Assembly (NCBI GenBank): GCA_002323245.1
Contig: DCPU01000006.1
Span: 1-33,892, forward strand
Direction: 5' to 3'
DNA: 33,892 nt
Source of the DNA: Mariprofundus sp. UBA1536
GTDB lineage: Bacteria > Pseudomonadota > Zetaproteobacteria > Mariprofundales > Mariprofundaceae
Shown in pieces: positions 16,197 through 25,034 of the stretch. A program made the position numbers and the translations under genes. Under the pieces are notes generated by a model. That model had not been told where the DNA came from, did no database searches, and saw only the letters and a program-made list of their open reading frames with translations. The stretch's first letter is position 1; every line of letters begins with the position of its first letter.

Positions 16197-18830
16197 ATGT
16201 TTGCAAATAAAGCTATGTACTTCCACTACACCGAGTGGGTGATGAATCACCCCCGCTTTGTCATTGTTATGGCAGTACTTATTTTACTTTCCATCACCAG
16301 CGAACCTTGGCTGGCAGCCGTGTTGTTTATCCTCTTTAGCATCGAGATTGGCCACCGCATTGCGCTGATGCGTTATCGCTCCAACCTGAACCCCTACAAA
16401 ATGGATCCAAGACGCAAGAGTGAGCTTTTCTTTTTAGCCTTGGATATGGTAGCTGTAGCCTCCTTGCTACTCACAGTTTTTGAATCAACACTACCCATGG
16501 AAGCTGGCGTGTTGGCTCGTTTTGCCCGCATTATGTATTTGCTCAGGGCCATTCGTTTGTTCCGCTATATTGATTTGCAAAGCATCCTCTATTCGCCGAC
16601 CTATGGCATGCTGGTTTCGCTTATCGTGATTATGTCCTTCTTTGCTGAAGGCATGTATTTGATGGCTATTTTAATATTTTTCTCTGTTGAGATAGCTGTG
16701 CGCTTTATTATCACCAGTAATATGCATTTTGTGTCACGAAAGCAAAAGACCATTGAATGGTTTTTTTGGTGGGTGGATTTGGCAGCCACCGTTGCCATGT
16801 TGCCGATGTTTGCCGTACTCAATGCTGGAGCAGCGTTACGTGTTTTGCGTTTAGCGCGCTTGCTACGGCCATGGTTGGTGATTGGTAAAAACCTTGTCGC
16901 TGTCGTTCGCGAAGGTCAGTTTATGCAAGAGATCAACCTGATTATTCTTATCTTGGCAGTGCTCTCATTGGGTGGAGGTTTTATCGGCAACCTTACCCAT
17001 GCCGACTATGATTTTTCTCGTGATGGCCAAATCACTGAGGTCGATCACGAAATGTTAGCACCCATCTGGTTTGCTTTCCGCGCTTTTACCGACCCTGGCA
17101 ACTCAGTACCCTTTCCTGAATCCAATTCCATTGCTGTATTCTCAGTGGTTGCCGTGCTTGGCGGTGTATTCATGTTTGCTTTTTTCATTGGTATTGGCGC
17201 CAGCATTGTGTCAGGGCTGATGGGCAAGTTGAGGAATAACGATCTGAATATCGCTAACCACATCGTTATGCTGGGCTGGAATGATGTATCTCCCTTTGTG
17301 CTGCAACAGCTTAATATCCTCTCACAACGCACTTTTTCTCGGGTCAAACTCGTATTGCTACATGATGAGGAAAAACAACCCGAGGGGTTAACCCAAGAGT
17401 CTTGGGTAACGTTCCGCTGGGGTGATATGGAAAACTCAGCCTCCCTCAAGCGTATCAATCTGGCCATGGCCAAGCAGGCGATTGTCAATGTCCCTGATCA
17501 ACAAAGTGCCTCTGAGAACCTTGCCCATAGCTTCTTTTCCCTGTTGGCTATTCGCGCTGAGAACCCAGACATTTTTATCAATTATGCCACGCCCGGATTA
17601 TCCACTCCGCACTTAAAATCGTATCACCATCAATTGCAGGTGGGTTGGGATAAAAAGAACTTTTACAACAAACCCACTGTCATTTTATCCCAAGCTGATG
17701 TACGCGCCAATTTATTGCGTCAGGTATTAAGTTATCCGGATTTCGATCAGATTATCAGCCGCTTGATGATTCCAGTTCGCCATGATGAATCGACGCTGCA
17801 GGTCATTGAGTGGTCGGGCAGCATAACCGTGATAGATGAAGAGGCTTGGATGGCTTCAGCTTGTGTCCAATACCAAAAACCACTCAAACACATCATCCAA
17901 AGCATGTTTTCACGCGGCGTCATTCTTGTCGCCATTGCTGATACCCAATTGTGCACCTACCCCGCCTTAAGTATGAATGATGATATCCAAATTGCTTATA
18001 TCGTGGGTATCGCTCTTGATGCCAACTCATTGATGGGTGAAATTGACTTTGCCCTGCGTCAAGAATGGACACCACAAAATGCGCTGGTGATGGATAATTC
18101 GTACCCCCTCATCACCAAAGCAACACGCCTAGATAGCACTGAGAAGATTCGCGTTGTCATCATCGGCCGCGTTGAGGCCTTACCTTTGATGCTCAAACGT
18201 TTGCTCAATTCTTTCAGCAGCGTTGATGTGGTAATTCTTGACGATCTCTCCCCAGATGAACACGCCGACCAGCAAGCCTATATTCGCCGCCGTATTGGTG
18301 AAATGGAAGGTGCGGACGCGCGAATTTCAACCACGCTGGTACGTTGGGATTTCTCGAATATGGATTTCTTGCGTGAGCATGTACATGGCGCTGATCGAAT
18401 TATTATTTCCAAGCCTGCGCATATCAGTAAGCGGCCACATGCCATCGTCGCCAATGTACTATCACACCTGATGACCATTCTTGATGAATTACATGAAAAG
18501 CCATTTATTTTCCCACTTGTCGATTCGCGAGAGCAAGCTGAAATGCTGCAAAAAGAATTGTATCGCTTTGATGTTGAGCATGAAGTGCATGTGGTAGTGC
18601 CACATGAATTTTATGGCACCTATGTGGCCCACACAAGCTTTGGCATGTTCAGTGCCCCCAATGCGGAGGTGTACAACAGCCAACGTGTACTGCGTTATGT
18701 TATTGATGACTTGATGGCCGATTGTGACAAATTGGATGCCTTTATATCGAGGCTTTGGAAGTGGGCTCGGTATTGCCTGAAAGCTTACAACAGGTCTTCA
18801 ACAGCCTCATGCTCGATAACTGCTTGCTGA
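16197..18830 (+). CDS. Ion channel with two voltage-sensor-like modules, EF-hand-like loop and RCK domains (frameshifted at 3' end)
   Basis: The ATG at 16197 is favoured (AAGGA 8 bases upstream); a GTG at 16155 would add 14 residues, and numbering here uses that longer form. Membrane plan: S1-S4 at about 34-140 with S4 Arg at 122, 125, 131, 134 and 137; a second S1-S4 at about 147-250 with Arg at 229, 232, 235 and 238; S5 at 257-280; an EF-hand-type loop DFSRDGQITEVD (286-297); a pore segment IWFAFRAFTDPGN; and S6 at 325-353. A cytosolic region follows with NHIVMLGWND, typical of CASTOR/POLLUX RCK domains, and a second Rossmann-like unit from about 664 (VVIIGRVEALP). The frame runs into an unrelated tail after about residue 863; the true C-terminus continues in another frame. 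Ion selectivity is unknown. Confidence 0.75.
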   Translation: MFANKAMYFHYTEWVMNHPRFVIVMAVLILLSITSEPWLAAVLFILFSIEIGHRIALMRYRSNLNPYKMDPRRKSELFFLALDMVAVASLLLTVFESTLPMEAGVLARFARIMYLLRAIRLFRYIDLQSILYSPTYGMLVSLIVIMSFFAEGMYLMAILIFFSVEIAVRFIITSNMHFVSRKQKTIEWFFWWVDLAATVAMLPMFAVLNAGAALRVLRLARLLRPWLVIGKNLVAVVREGQFMQEINLIILILAVLSLGGGFIGNLTHADYDFSRDGQITEVDHEMLAPIWFAFRAFTDPGNSVPFPESNSIAVFSVVAVLGGVFMFAFFIGIGASIVSGLMGKLRNNDLNIANHIVMLGWNDVSPFVLQQLNILSQRTFSRVKLVLLHDEEKQPEGLTQESWVTFRWGDMENSASLKRINLAMAKQAIVNVPDQQSASENLAHSFFSLLAIRAENPDIFINYATPGLSTPHLKSYHHQLQVGWDKKNFYNKPTVILSQADVRANLLRQVLSYPDFDQIISRLMIPVRHDESTLQVIEWSGSITVIDEEAWMASACVQYQKPLKHIIQSMFSRGVILVAIADTQLCTYPALSMNDDIQIAYIVGIALDANSLMGEIDFALRQEWTPQNALVMDNSYPLITKATRLDSTEKIRVVIIGRVEALPLMLKRLLNSFSSVDVVILDDLSPDEHADQQAYIRRRIGEMEGADARISTTLVRWDFSNMDFLREHVHGADRIIISKPAHISKRPHAIVANVLSHLMTILDELHEKPFIFPLVDSREQAEMLQKELYRFDVEHEVHVVVPHEFYGTYVAHTSFGMFSAPNAEVYNSQRVLRYVIDDLMADCDKLDAFISRLWKWARYCLKAYNRSSTASCSITAC

Positions 18831-19033
18831 TTGGTTATCGCCTTCGCCATTCCTTTGAGCGATCCGACAGCGTGTATGAAATGATTTATCGCGCTTTCCC
18901 CCGTGAAAATAATTTCCGCTGCTTAAGGCAAATGCATTTGGTGATTAACCCCATGGGCTCAGCCTTGCTGGAAAACACCTGGCTTGAGCATCGCGACGAC
19001 ATTGTGGAGCTGATTGTGATTCGTTGTATCTAA
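18728..19033 (+). pseudogene. Frame-shifted C-terminal part of the channel protein
   Basis: This frame is open from 18728 to a TAA at 19031-19033. From about 18743 it reads (Y)IEALEVGSVLPESLQQVFNSLMLDNCLLIGYRL..., ending ...ENTWLEHRDDIVELIVIRCI. It continues the RCK-type sequence of the preceding ORF, whose own ending is low-quality (WKWARYCLKAYNRSS). The two frames join if one base is restored near 18744-18746, so the sequence appears one nucleotide short. No slippery heptamer is present, which argues against programmed frameshifting. It could be a real mutation or a sequencing error. Confidence 0.7.
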
Positions 19034-19138
19034 AGCATCGGTGAGCCTGCCTTGACCAAATACGCATCTTCTACGATACTCATCTTGTAACATGCAGTTG
19101 TTAGTAGGGGGTATGATGCGGATAGCAAGGTTGCTTGT

Positions 19139-19618
19139 ATGAACCCACAACACTTGGTTTTGTCATTATGGCAACGCTGGGGAGGCTTTGCCTTCGGCCG
19201 CTGGTGTTACAGCCGGTGCTTGGGTTGGTTGGTTCCGTATTCAGGTAGTATTTCAGCCAATGTGCTGCAATTAAAACCCGGTTACGCCTTGGTCTCACTT
19301 CGCGATCGCCGCGCCGTACGTAATCATCTTCACTCCATCCATGCCTTAGCCTTGGCCAATCTCGGAGAGCTCAGCAGCGGCCTTGCCATGATGGCGGCCT
19401 TGCCCAATAACATCAAAGCCATCGTCACCAAACTTGAAGTCACCTACCTCAAAAAAGCCCGCGGGCAAGTACACGCGGAGGGTTTTGCCAATCCGCCAAC
19501 CCATATTGTCGAACCTACCGAGCACATCGTGTCTGCCGCTATCAAAGATGATGGGGGTGATGTGGTCGCTACGCTGCAAATTGTGTGGCAGCTCAAACCC
19601 GAGGAGGTGGTGCCTTGA
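19139..19618 (+). CDS. DUF4442 hotdog-fold protein (thioesterase-like)
   Basis: A 159-residue protein matching the DUF4442 pattern. It has a helical N-terminus, VLQLKPGYALVSLRDRRAVRNHLHSIHALALANLGELSSGLAMMAAL (the hotdog helix with conserved N/H), KAIVTKLEVTYLKKARG and a final VVATLQIVWQLK strand. Such proteins are thought to act on acyl-CoA or acyl-ACP thioesters. Its neighbours, a nitronate monooxygenase and a fatty acyl-CoA ligase, support a lipid role. Its TGA overlaps the TTG start of the next gene. Confidence 0.75.
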   Translation: MNPQHLVLSLWQRWGGFAFGRWCYSRCLGWLVPYSGSISANVLQLKPGYALVSLRDRRAVRNHLHSIHALALANLGELSSGLAMMAALPNNIKAIVTKLEVTYLKKARGQVHAEGFANPPTHIVEPTEHIVSAAIKDDGGDVVATLQIVWQLKPEEVVP

Positions 19619-20604
19619 ATACCGCCTTTACCCGGCACGCTGGTGTGGCCTTGCCGCTGATTTGCGGCCCCATGTACCCCTGCTCGAATCCTGAATTGGT
19701 GGCCGCTGTTTCCGCAGCTGGAGGCTTAGGTGTGGTGCAACCCGTATCGCTCACTTTTGTGCACGGCTACGACTTTCGCGAAGGCCTGAAATATATCCAG
19801 AGCCTCACCGACCAACCTATTGCGATGAACGCTTTAATTGAAAAATCCTCAGCCAGATATCACGCTCAAATGCAGGCCTGGCTGGATATTGCGCTGGAGG
19901 AAGGTCTTCGTTTCTTTATCACCTCCTTGGGCAACCCGCGCTGGGTGGTGGATGCTGTCGCCCCGCACGGCGGCGTGGTGTATCACGATGCCACCGAGCG
20001 CAAATGGGCCAACAAAGCTTTGGACAATGGCGTGCAGGGTTTGATTGCCGTCAACCATCGCGCTGGTGGTCATGCTGGCCACTTATCGGCACAGCAATTG
20101 ATGGATGAATTAGGTGATTTCGGTGTGCCGCTCATTTGCGCTGGGGGAATTGGTGATGAACATCAGTTCTCTGAAGCTTTAGCACTTGGTTTTGCAGGAT
20201 GCCAATTGGGCACCCGCTTTATTGCCTCCAATGAATGCAATGCTGCCGAACCATACAAACAAGCCATCGTGGATGCACAAGAGCAAGATATCGTCTTGAG
20301 TGAGCGCATCACCGGCGTACCTGTGGCATTGATTAATACACCCTATGTGGTGGGTATGGGTTTAAAAGCTGGCCGTTTTGCCCGTTGGCTGCTCAATGGC
20401 AACAAGACCAAACACTGGATGCGTATGTTTTATACCCTGCGCGCAGCTTTTGCTTTACGAAAATCTTCGTTGGATGCCAGCGGCAAACACGATTTTTGGC
20501 AGGCAGGCAAAAGCGTAGGCGCTATTCATAGCATCGAGCCTGTAACAAAAATCATACAACGATTTCAAGCAGCAATGATAACGATGCAACAAGGAGGCAA
20601 ATAA
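19615..20604 (+). CDS. Nitronate monooxygenase / 2-nitropropane dioxygenase family flavoprotein
   Basis: A TTG at 19615 is the likely start: GAGGAGG precedes it by 7 bases, and it overlaps the upstream stop (TTGA), giving 329 residues. The FMN-binding TIM barrel shows GPMYPCSNPELVAAVSAAGGLGVVQP at the start, RAGGHAGH (the conserved His motif), PLICAGGIGDEHQFSEALALGFAGCQLGTRFIAS and phosphate-binding glycines. These enzymes oxidise nitronates, but many relatives have unknown substrates; the fatty-acid context suggests an enoyl-reductase-like relative is possible. It is followed at once by the acyl-CoA ligase. Confidence 0.85.
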   Translation: MNTAFTRHAGVALPLICGPMYPCSNPELVAAVSAAGGLGVVQPVSLTFVHGYDFREGLKYIQSLTDQPIAMNALIEKSSARYHAQMQAWLDIALEEGLRFFITSLGNPRWVVDAVAPHGGVVYHDATERKWANKALDNGVQGLIAVNHRAGGHAGHLSAQQLMDELGDFGVPLICAGGIGDEHQFSEALALGFAGCQLGTRFIASNECNAAEPYKQAIVDAQEQDIVLSERITGVPVALINTPYVVGMGLKAGRFARWLLNGNKTKHWMRMFYTLRAAFALRKSSLDASGKHDFWQAGKSVGAIHSIEPVTKIIQRFQAAMITMQQGGK

Positions 20605-20605
20605 G

Positions 20606-22285
20606 ATGGATAAAATCTGGTTACAATCCTACGCACCCGGTGTACCTGAGACTATTGATGCCAACGCACATACTTCACTCACCGAAATCTTTGAGCAAAG
20701 TGTGGCTAAGTTTGGCAATAAACCGGCGTATTCCAACTTTGGCAATACACTGAGTTTTGAAGAAGTCGACACCTTATCCCGCAATTTTGCGGCTTACCTA
20801 ACCCAAACATTGGGCTTAAAAAAAGGTGATCGCCTGGCCATTATGATGCCCAACACATTACAGTATCCCATCACACTATTCGCTGCCTTGCGCGCTGGCC
20901 TGGTGGTCGTCAACGTCAACCCACTCTACACCCCACGCGAATTGGAATATCAACTCATTGATTCGGGCGCAGTGGCGATTGTGGTCCTGGAGAACTTTGC
21001 AGCTACAGTAGCTACCGTGTTCAATAAAACACCACTTAAACACGTAATTACTACCCAAATTGGCGATTTGTTTCCATTCCCCAAATCCATGCTTACCAAT
21101 GTGGTCGTCAAATATGTGAAAAAGATGGTGCCATCTTTCTCTCTTCCTTCAGCCATACATTTGAAAGATGCACTTAGCCAGGGGCGCCATTTGCCGTTTA
21201 ATCGCGTTAAACAAAGCTTGGATGACACTGCCTTTTTGCAATACACAGGCGGCACCACCGGCGTGTCGAAAGGAGCTATCCTGACTCATCGGAATATGGT
21301 CTCAAATCTGCTCCAGGCCTATCACTGGGCCAAAAGTGCTGTGACCGAAGGCGAAGATGTATGCGTGACAGCGCTACCGCTTTATCACATCTTTGCCCTC
21401 ACCGCCAACGCCTTCTTCTCCCTCAAAATTGGTGCCAAATGCCTGCTCATTACCAACCCACGGGACTTCCCTGCTTTTGTAAAAACGCTAAGCCAGGAGA
21501 ATTTCTCGCTGTTTGTGGGCATCAACACTTTATTCAATGCCCTGCTCCACACACCTGGCTTTGATAAGCTCGATTTCTCAGCCCTCAAGCTCACCCTTGG
21601 CGGCGGCATGGCCGTGCAGCGCAGCGTGGCTGAACAATGGAAAGCGGTAACTGGTTGTACCCTAATCGAAGCTTATGGGCTTACCGAGACTTCGCCGGCC
21701 GTTTGCATTAATCCCATGGATATTCCTGATTACACCGGCGCCATTGGTTTGCCCGTATCATCGACTGAAGTATCGATTCGCGCTGAAGATGGCTCTGAAG
21801 TGCCTTTGGGCGAAGCTGGCGAATTATGGGTGAAAGGCCCGCAAGTGATGCCCGGCTATTGGATGCATGATGAAGATACCGGCAAAGCGCTCACCGATGA
21901 TGGTTGGTTGCATACGGGTGATGTCGCCAAAATGGATGAAAAAGGTTATGTGTTTATCGTGGATAGGCTTAAAGACATGATTCTCATTTCTGGCTTTAAT
22001 GTTTATCCCAATGAGATTGAATCAGTGCTGGCTGCCCATCCGAAAATTTTGGAAGCGGGTGTGATTGGTGTGTCGGATACGCATATGGGCGAAGCGGTTA
22101 AAGCCATCATCGTTAAAGATGATCCATCGCTCACGGAAGAAGAAGTGCGCGCCCATTGCCGCGAGAACCTCACCAACTACAAACGACCCAAACACATTGA
22201 ATTTATTGATGCTCTGCCGAAAACCAATGTGGGTAAAATCTTACGCCGCGAATTACGCGACCAACATGGTGGCATTAACGAGTAA
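20606..22285 (+). CDS. fadD: Long-chain fatty acyl-CoA ligase
   Basis: A 559-residue adenylate-forming enzyme close in length to E. coli FadD (561). It activates fatty acids to acyl-CoA through an acyl-adenylate. Motifs are YTGGTTGVSKGA (213-224, P-loop), ALPLYHIFALT, LIEAYGLTETSP, GWLHTGDVAKMDEKGYVFIVDRLKDMI and a C-terminal GKILRREL with the catalytic Lys. The initial residues (MDKIWLQSYAPGVPETID) are typical of the FadD group. An AGGAGG site lies 8 bases before the ATG, and the gene starts 1 bp after the previous stop. The following 59-bp gap to the convergent cytochrome gene contains an imperfect inverted repeat (ACCGC...GCGGT) that may help termination. Confidence 0.93.
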   Translation: MDKIWLQSYAPGVPETIDANAHTSLTEIFEQSVAKFGNKPAYSNFGNTLSFEEVDTLSRNFAAYLTQTLGLKKGDRLAIMMPNTLQYPITLFAALRAGLVVVNVNPLYTPRELEYQLIDSGAVAIVVLENFAATVATVFNKTPLKHVITTQIGDLFPFPKSMLTNVVVKYVKKMVPSFSLPSAIHLKDALSQGRHLPFNRVKQSLDDTAFLQYTGGTTGVSKGAILTHRNMVSNLLQAYHWAKSAVTEGEDVCVTALPLYHIFALTANAFFSLKIGAKCLLITNPRDFPAFVKTLSQENFSLFVGINTLFNALLHTPGFDKLDFSALKLTLGGGMAVQRSVAEQWKAVTGCTLIEAYGLTETSPAVCINPMDIPDYTGAIGLPVSSTEVSIRAEDGSEVPLGEAGELWVKGPQVMPGYWMHDEDTGKALTDDGWLHTGDVAKMDEKGYVFIVDRLKDMILISGFNVYPNEIESVLAAHPKILEAGVIGVSDTHMGEAVKAIIVKDDPSLTEEEVRAHCRENLTNYKRPKHIEFIDALPKTNVGKILRRELRDQHGGINE

Positions 22286-22344
22286 GGTTTTTCTCAAGAC
22301 CGCCCAAGTCAGTAATGACCTAAGCGGTTTGGAACATAAACGTC

Positions 22345-22812
22345 TTATTTGATTAGCGGCAACTCAAACATGCTATGGCAGGCAATGCAGTTATTCATGG
22401 TTTGAGCAAAGACCAATTGTATCTCTTTGGCGGGTTTGCCTTCTTTGGCCATATTGGCGATATCATCAAAGGCATAGTGGGTGCCAAAACCCAACTTCTT
22501 AAATTCAATGGGCAACTTGGCGCGCAAAGCAAAATCAACGGTAGCAATGGCGCCGCTGCCCAAAGGCCTTGCTGCCGCTTCCACAGCTGCCAAATCTTCA
22601 TTGGCCAAAGCTTCAACAATCACTTGGCTGGTTTCCAGCAGCATACGCATTTCGCCCAACACAGCTTGACGCTCCCCAGGGGTGAGCACGACTGCAGTCC
22701 GACCCTCTTCACCCTGCATGGCGCTCCCAACGATAATAAATTTATAGCCGATACCTGCAATGACAGCCAATAGCAAGCCTATAGCGATCCAATGTGGTGT
22801 GGTGTTTTTCAT
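22345..22812 (-). CDS. Membrane-anchored c-type cytochrome (cytochrome c'-like)
   Basis: A 155-residue protein with an N-terminal hydrophobic segment (9-29) acting as a signal anchor. A helical domain follows, and a single heme-c site CIACH (142-146) lies close to the C-terminus. That position is characteristic of class II cytochromes c'. Such proteins bind NO or take part in periplasmic electron transfer. No uncleaved Ala-x-Ala site is obvious, so anchoring is likely. The ATG lies 3 bp after the marR stop, and the AAGGGG ribosome site is inside the end of marR, so the two are translationally coupled. Confidence 0.8.
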   Translation of the reverse strand: MKNTTPHWIAIGLLLAVIAGIGYKFIIVGSAMQGEEGRTAVVLTPGERQAVLGEMRMLLETSQVIVEALANEDLAAVEAAARPLGSGAIATVDFALRAKLPIEFKKLGFGTHYAFDDIANMAKEGKPAKEIQLVFAQTMNNCIACHSMFELPLIK

Positions 22813-22815
22813 GTG

Positions 22816-23265
22816 TTACCCCTTTGTCAGCTGCGCTGTAATTTTTTGCAGGGTATTGATGGTGATTTGTTTTTCTTCATCTGAAACATCGGTAAGCGCT
22901 TCGATTTGAAAGTTAGCAACCACAGCCATCAATATGGGCATGGCAGCCTTGCCTTCTTCGCTTAAATGGATGCGAAAGTGCCGGCGATCGGCCGCATCCG
23001 TACGCCGCTCAATCAGCCTTTTTTTCACCAACCCATCCAGTCTTCGCGTAATCGTGGTTTTATCGCGCATCATCAAGCTGGCAAGCTGCATTTGCGTCAG
23101 GCCATCTTCTTTGTGTAAGCGAAATAAAATTCCAAAATCTTGCGCTGTGAGCAAAAAACCTGCTTCGCTAAAGCGTTTAGCCACGCCTTCACTCATCAGA
23201 TAAGCCGCACGATTGACATAAAAACCGATAGCTCTTTCCAGCTCAAAGTCCTGTGTTTTCTGCAC
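22816..23265 (-). CDS. MarR-family transcriptional regulator
   Basis: This is a winged-helix repressor-type protein: helix 1 (ERAIGFYVNRAAYLMSEGVAKRFSEAG), a recognition region LTQMQLASLMMRDKTTITRRLDGLVKKRLIERR, and the wing DAADRRHFRIHLSEEG. A GTG at 23263-23265 (or the adjacent TTG at 23266-23268) is the likely start because AGGAG lies just upstream. The frame extends to a TTG at 23316, but that would place translation inside the promoter and operator. It probably represses itself and the coupled cytochrome gene; the ligand is unknown. Confidence 0.85.
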   Translation of the reverse strand: MQKTQDFELERAIGFYVNRAAYLMSEGVAKRFSEAGFLLTAQDFGILFRLHKEDGLTQMQLASLMMRDKTTITRRLDGLVKKRLIERRTDAADRRHFRIHLSEEGKAAMPILMAVVANFQIEALTDVSDEEKQITINTLQKITAQLTKG

Positions 23266-23301
23266 CAAAATATCTCCTGCACTGCGATTGCTATTCACAA
23301 C

Positions 23302-23318
23302 AGTTGTATAATGCAACT
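23302..23318. promoter_or_regulatory. Palindromic operator for the MarR-type regulator
   Basis: AGTTGTATAATGCAACT is a 17-bp palindrome with one mismatched pair, the size and symmetry of a MarR site. On the minus strand it overlaps a likely -10 (TATACA) placed 17 bp from a TTGGGC -35, so binding would block transcription of marR and the cytochrome gene. Autoregulation is inferred from this position. Confidence 0.5.
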
Positions 23319-23362
23319 ATTATTTATGCCCAATAAACATCTGTTCATCTTGCGTCTGCTAC

Positions 23363-24625
23363 CTATAACTGTACGTAATTCTTTCGGAACTTCACAACTT
23401 TCTGCACATAACTGCGCGTTTCTTCATAAGGCAGCTTCGTTACCAGCGTGTCGTACACTTGTGGCGGGGTCATGGTATTGATGGCTGAAATCGCCGTGGT
23501 TCTGTCGCCCCCAAAAGCCTTGAAGGTATTACCTGCTCCGGTGTTATACGAAGCAATGGCGCAGTATTCGCGAGAGATATGGTCGTTCACTTTCCCCAGA
23601 TAATTGTTGAGCAAGACACCAATATAAGCGGTACCCAATTCAATATTATTGTTGGCATCAAAAAGAAAATCCTGGGTAGGCGCTTGATCAATGCCACGCG
23701 CTTCTTTGTAAGCATCGCGTCCGCCGCTGGATGGCACCAACTGCATCAAACCAAAGGCAGGGGCAGCGCTCACCGCAAACGGATTAAAATTACTTTCCGT
23801 GCGTATCACACCAAAAATCAAGCTTTCGTTCACCCCGAATTTATCAGCAAACCGCTTCACAGTAGGTAAATATTTCTCTGCTTGTTTGTCAGAGAAGTTA
23901 CTCACCATATTCATTTCCACAAAATGCGCCGTTTTAAAGCCGTTTTCGGTGTTAAACGCTTTGGATTTTTGCGCATTGTTTATCAACCAATCGGCAAACA
24001 TAGCCGCTTGCTGCGGGGTGTTAATCGCCTTTTGTTTGGTATCCAAAATGAGATTGAGCAAATAAGGATCTTGCTTGCTGCTTAAATCCACCTCGGCATC
24101 AGTGAATAAATCGACTGCGCGCGGATCATCTGGCGTAAGAAGAGTGGTGACAATGGCGCTTTTAAGAGCCTCGGTGTAGTTGCTCTGCTCCAGTGTTTCC
24201 ACCACCACTTTACCTGAATCAAAATCCACAACCGCCCTACTTTTGTAATTACGGGTATATTTCACATAGGTGGTCACTTCAGGCGTTTTGCTATCTGCAG
24301 CGCCCCACTGCTCGCTGGCTTTGCCTTTAAGCGCCAAGCGCAGTTGTTTGTATTGCTCACGCAAACGATTGTAATCAGCCAACAATGCTTGGGGATTGTT
24401 TTTATAGGTCGCTTGCAGCACTTTCGCTTGATCTTTCAACGCTTGGCGCGGGTCATCACTTTTCGCAATATTCGCAATGCTTTGCCCCGTGCTGCTATTG
24501 GCAAAATCTCGAAGCACATCTGCACTTTGCATCGTGGCATCCAATGATTTACACGAAGGCATCACCAACATGCTTAAGCACCCCGCCACCAAAAGCTCCC
24601 TACGTTTGAACGTAACCTTGCCCAT
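23363..24625 (-). CDS. mltC: Membrane-bound lytic murein transglycosylase C-like lipoprotein
   Basis: The ATG at 24625 (GAGGG 9 bases upstream) gives 420 residues; a start at 24643 would add six, and the numbering here uses that longer form. An N-terminal KRR plus hydrophobic segment ends in MPSC (C31), a plausible lipobox, with C22 as an alternative. A coiled region (about 65-110) is followed by the DUF3393 domain (YVKYTRNYKSRAVVDFDSGKVVVET...). The C-terminal SLT lysozyme-like domain has catalytic E283 in RTESNFNPFAVS, then AFGLMQLVPSSGG and IASYNTGAGN. E. coli MltC is 359 residues; the extra length is the N-terminal coiled region. It cleaves peptidoglycan glycan strands from the outer-membrane inner face. 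Confidence 0.88.
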   Translation of the reverse strand: MGKVTFKRRELLVAGCLSMLVMPSCKSLDATMQSADVLRDFANSSTGQSIANIAKSDDPRQALKDQAKVLQATYKNNPQALLADYNRLREQYKQLRLALKGKASEQWGAADSKTPEVTTYVKYTRNYKSRAVVDFDSGKVVVETLEQSNYTEALKSAIVTTLLTPDDPRAVDLFTDAEVDLSSKQDPYLLNLILDTKQKAINTPQQAAMFADWLINNAQKSKAFNTENGFKTAHFVEMNMVSNFSDKQAEKYLPTVKRFADKFGVNESLIFGVIRTESNFNPFAVSAAPAFGLMQLVPSSGGRDAYKEARGIDQAPTQDFLFDANNNIELGTAYIGVLLNNYLGKVNDHISREYCAIASYNTGAGNTFKAFGGDRTTAISAINTMTPPQVYDTLVTKLPYEETRSYVQKVVKFRKNYVQL

Positions 24626-24643
24626 AATCAATACCCTCATCAC

Positions 24644-24996
24644 CCAGCAAATTACTGGCTGAGAACATTAGGCAGACCCAGCAAAGTTGTACACGCTGGA
24701 TATATATCACAATTTAAAGCCCCTTGTTACTTTAGAAAAGTGAGCGGCAGAAATGCAAAAATAAACTCATTGCTGTTAAATAACACGACTCACCCTCATT
24801 TACATTCAGTATGCAAACCAAACACCCCGCCAAGCAATGCCTACCAATAAAATGTTTAATTTTAAAGGCAAAGACGAGCAAAAGATAAATGCACGCTATC
24901 GATTTTGCTGTGCAGAACCATTAAATTAAAAGCCACACCACTTTTATGTACAGCCTCACGCCCATTGGCGCTTCAGGTGCGCAAACTAAAGGCAAT
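24644..24996. other. Intergenic region without a recognisable gene
   Basis: About 350 bp between mltC and the tRNA terminator. It is AT-rich and shows no convincing ORF on either strand. One point of note: TGGCGCTTCAGG at 24966-24977 repeats the last bases of the adjacent tRNA gene exactly. Confidence 0.5.
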
Positions 24997-25026
24997 AAAA
25001 AAAGCCCCTTGCTTGCGCAAGAGGCT
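24997..25026 (-). terminator. Rho-independent terminator of the tRNA-Met gene
   Basis: On the minus strand, AGCCTCTTGC pairs over ten positions with GCAAGGGGCT (one GU pair) and is followed by seven T residues (24997-25003). Read on the plus strand the stem has a mismatch and a poor T-run, so it serves the minus-strand transcript. Confidence 0.8.
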
Positions 25027-25034
25027 TTTAAATG

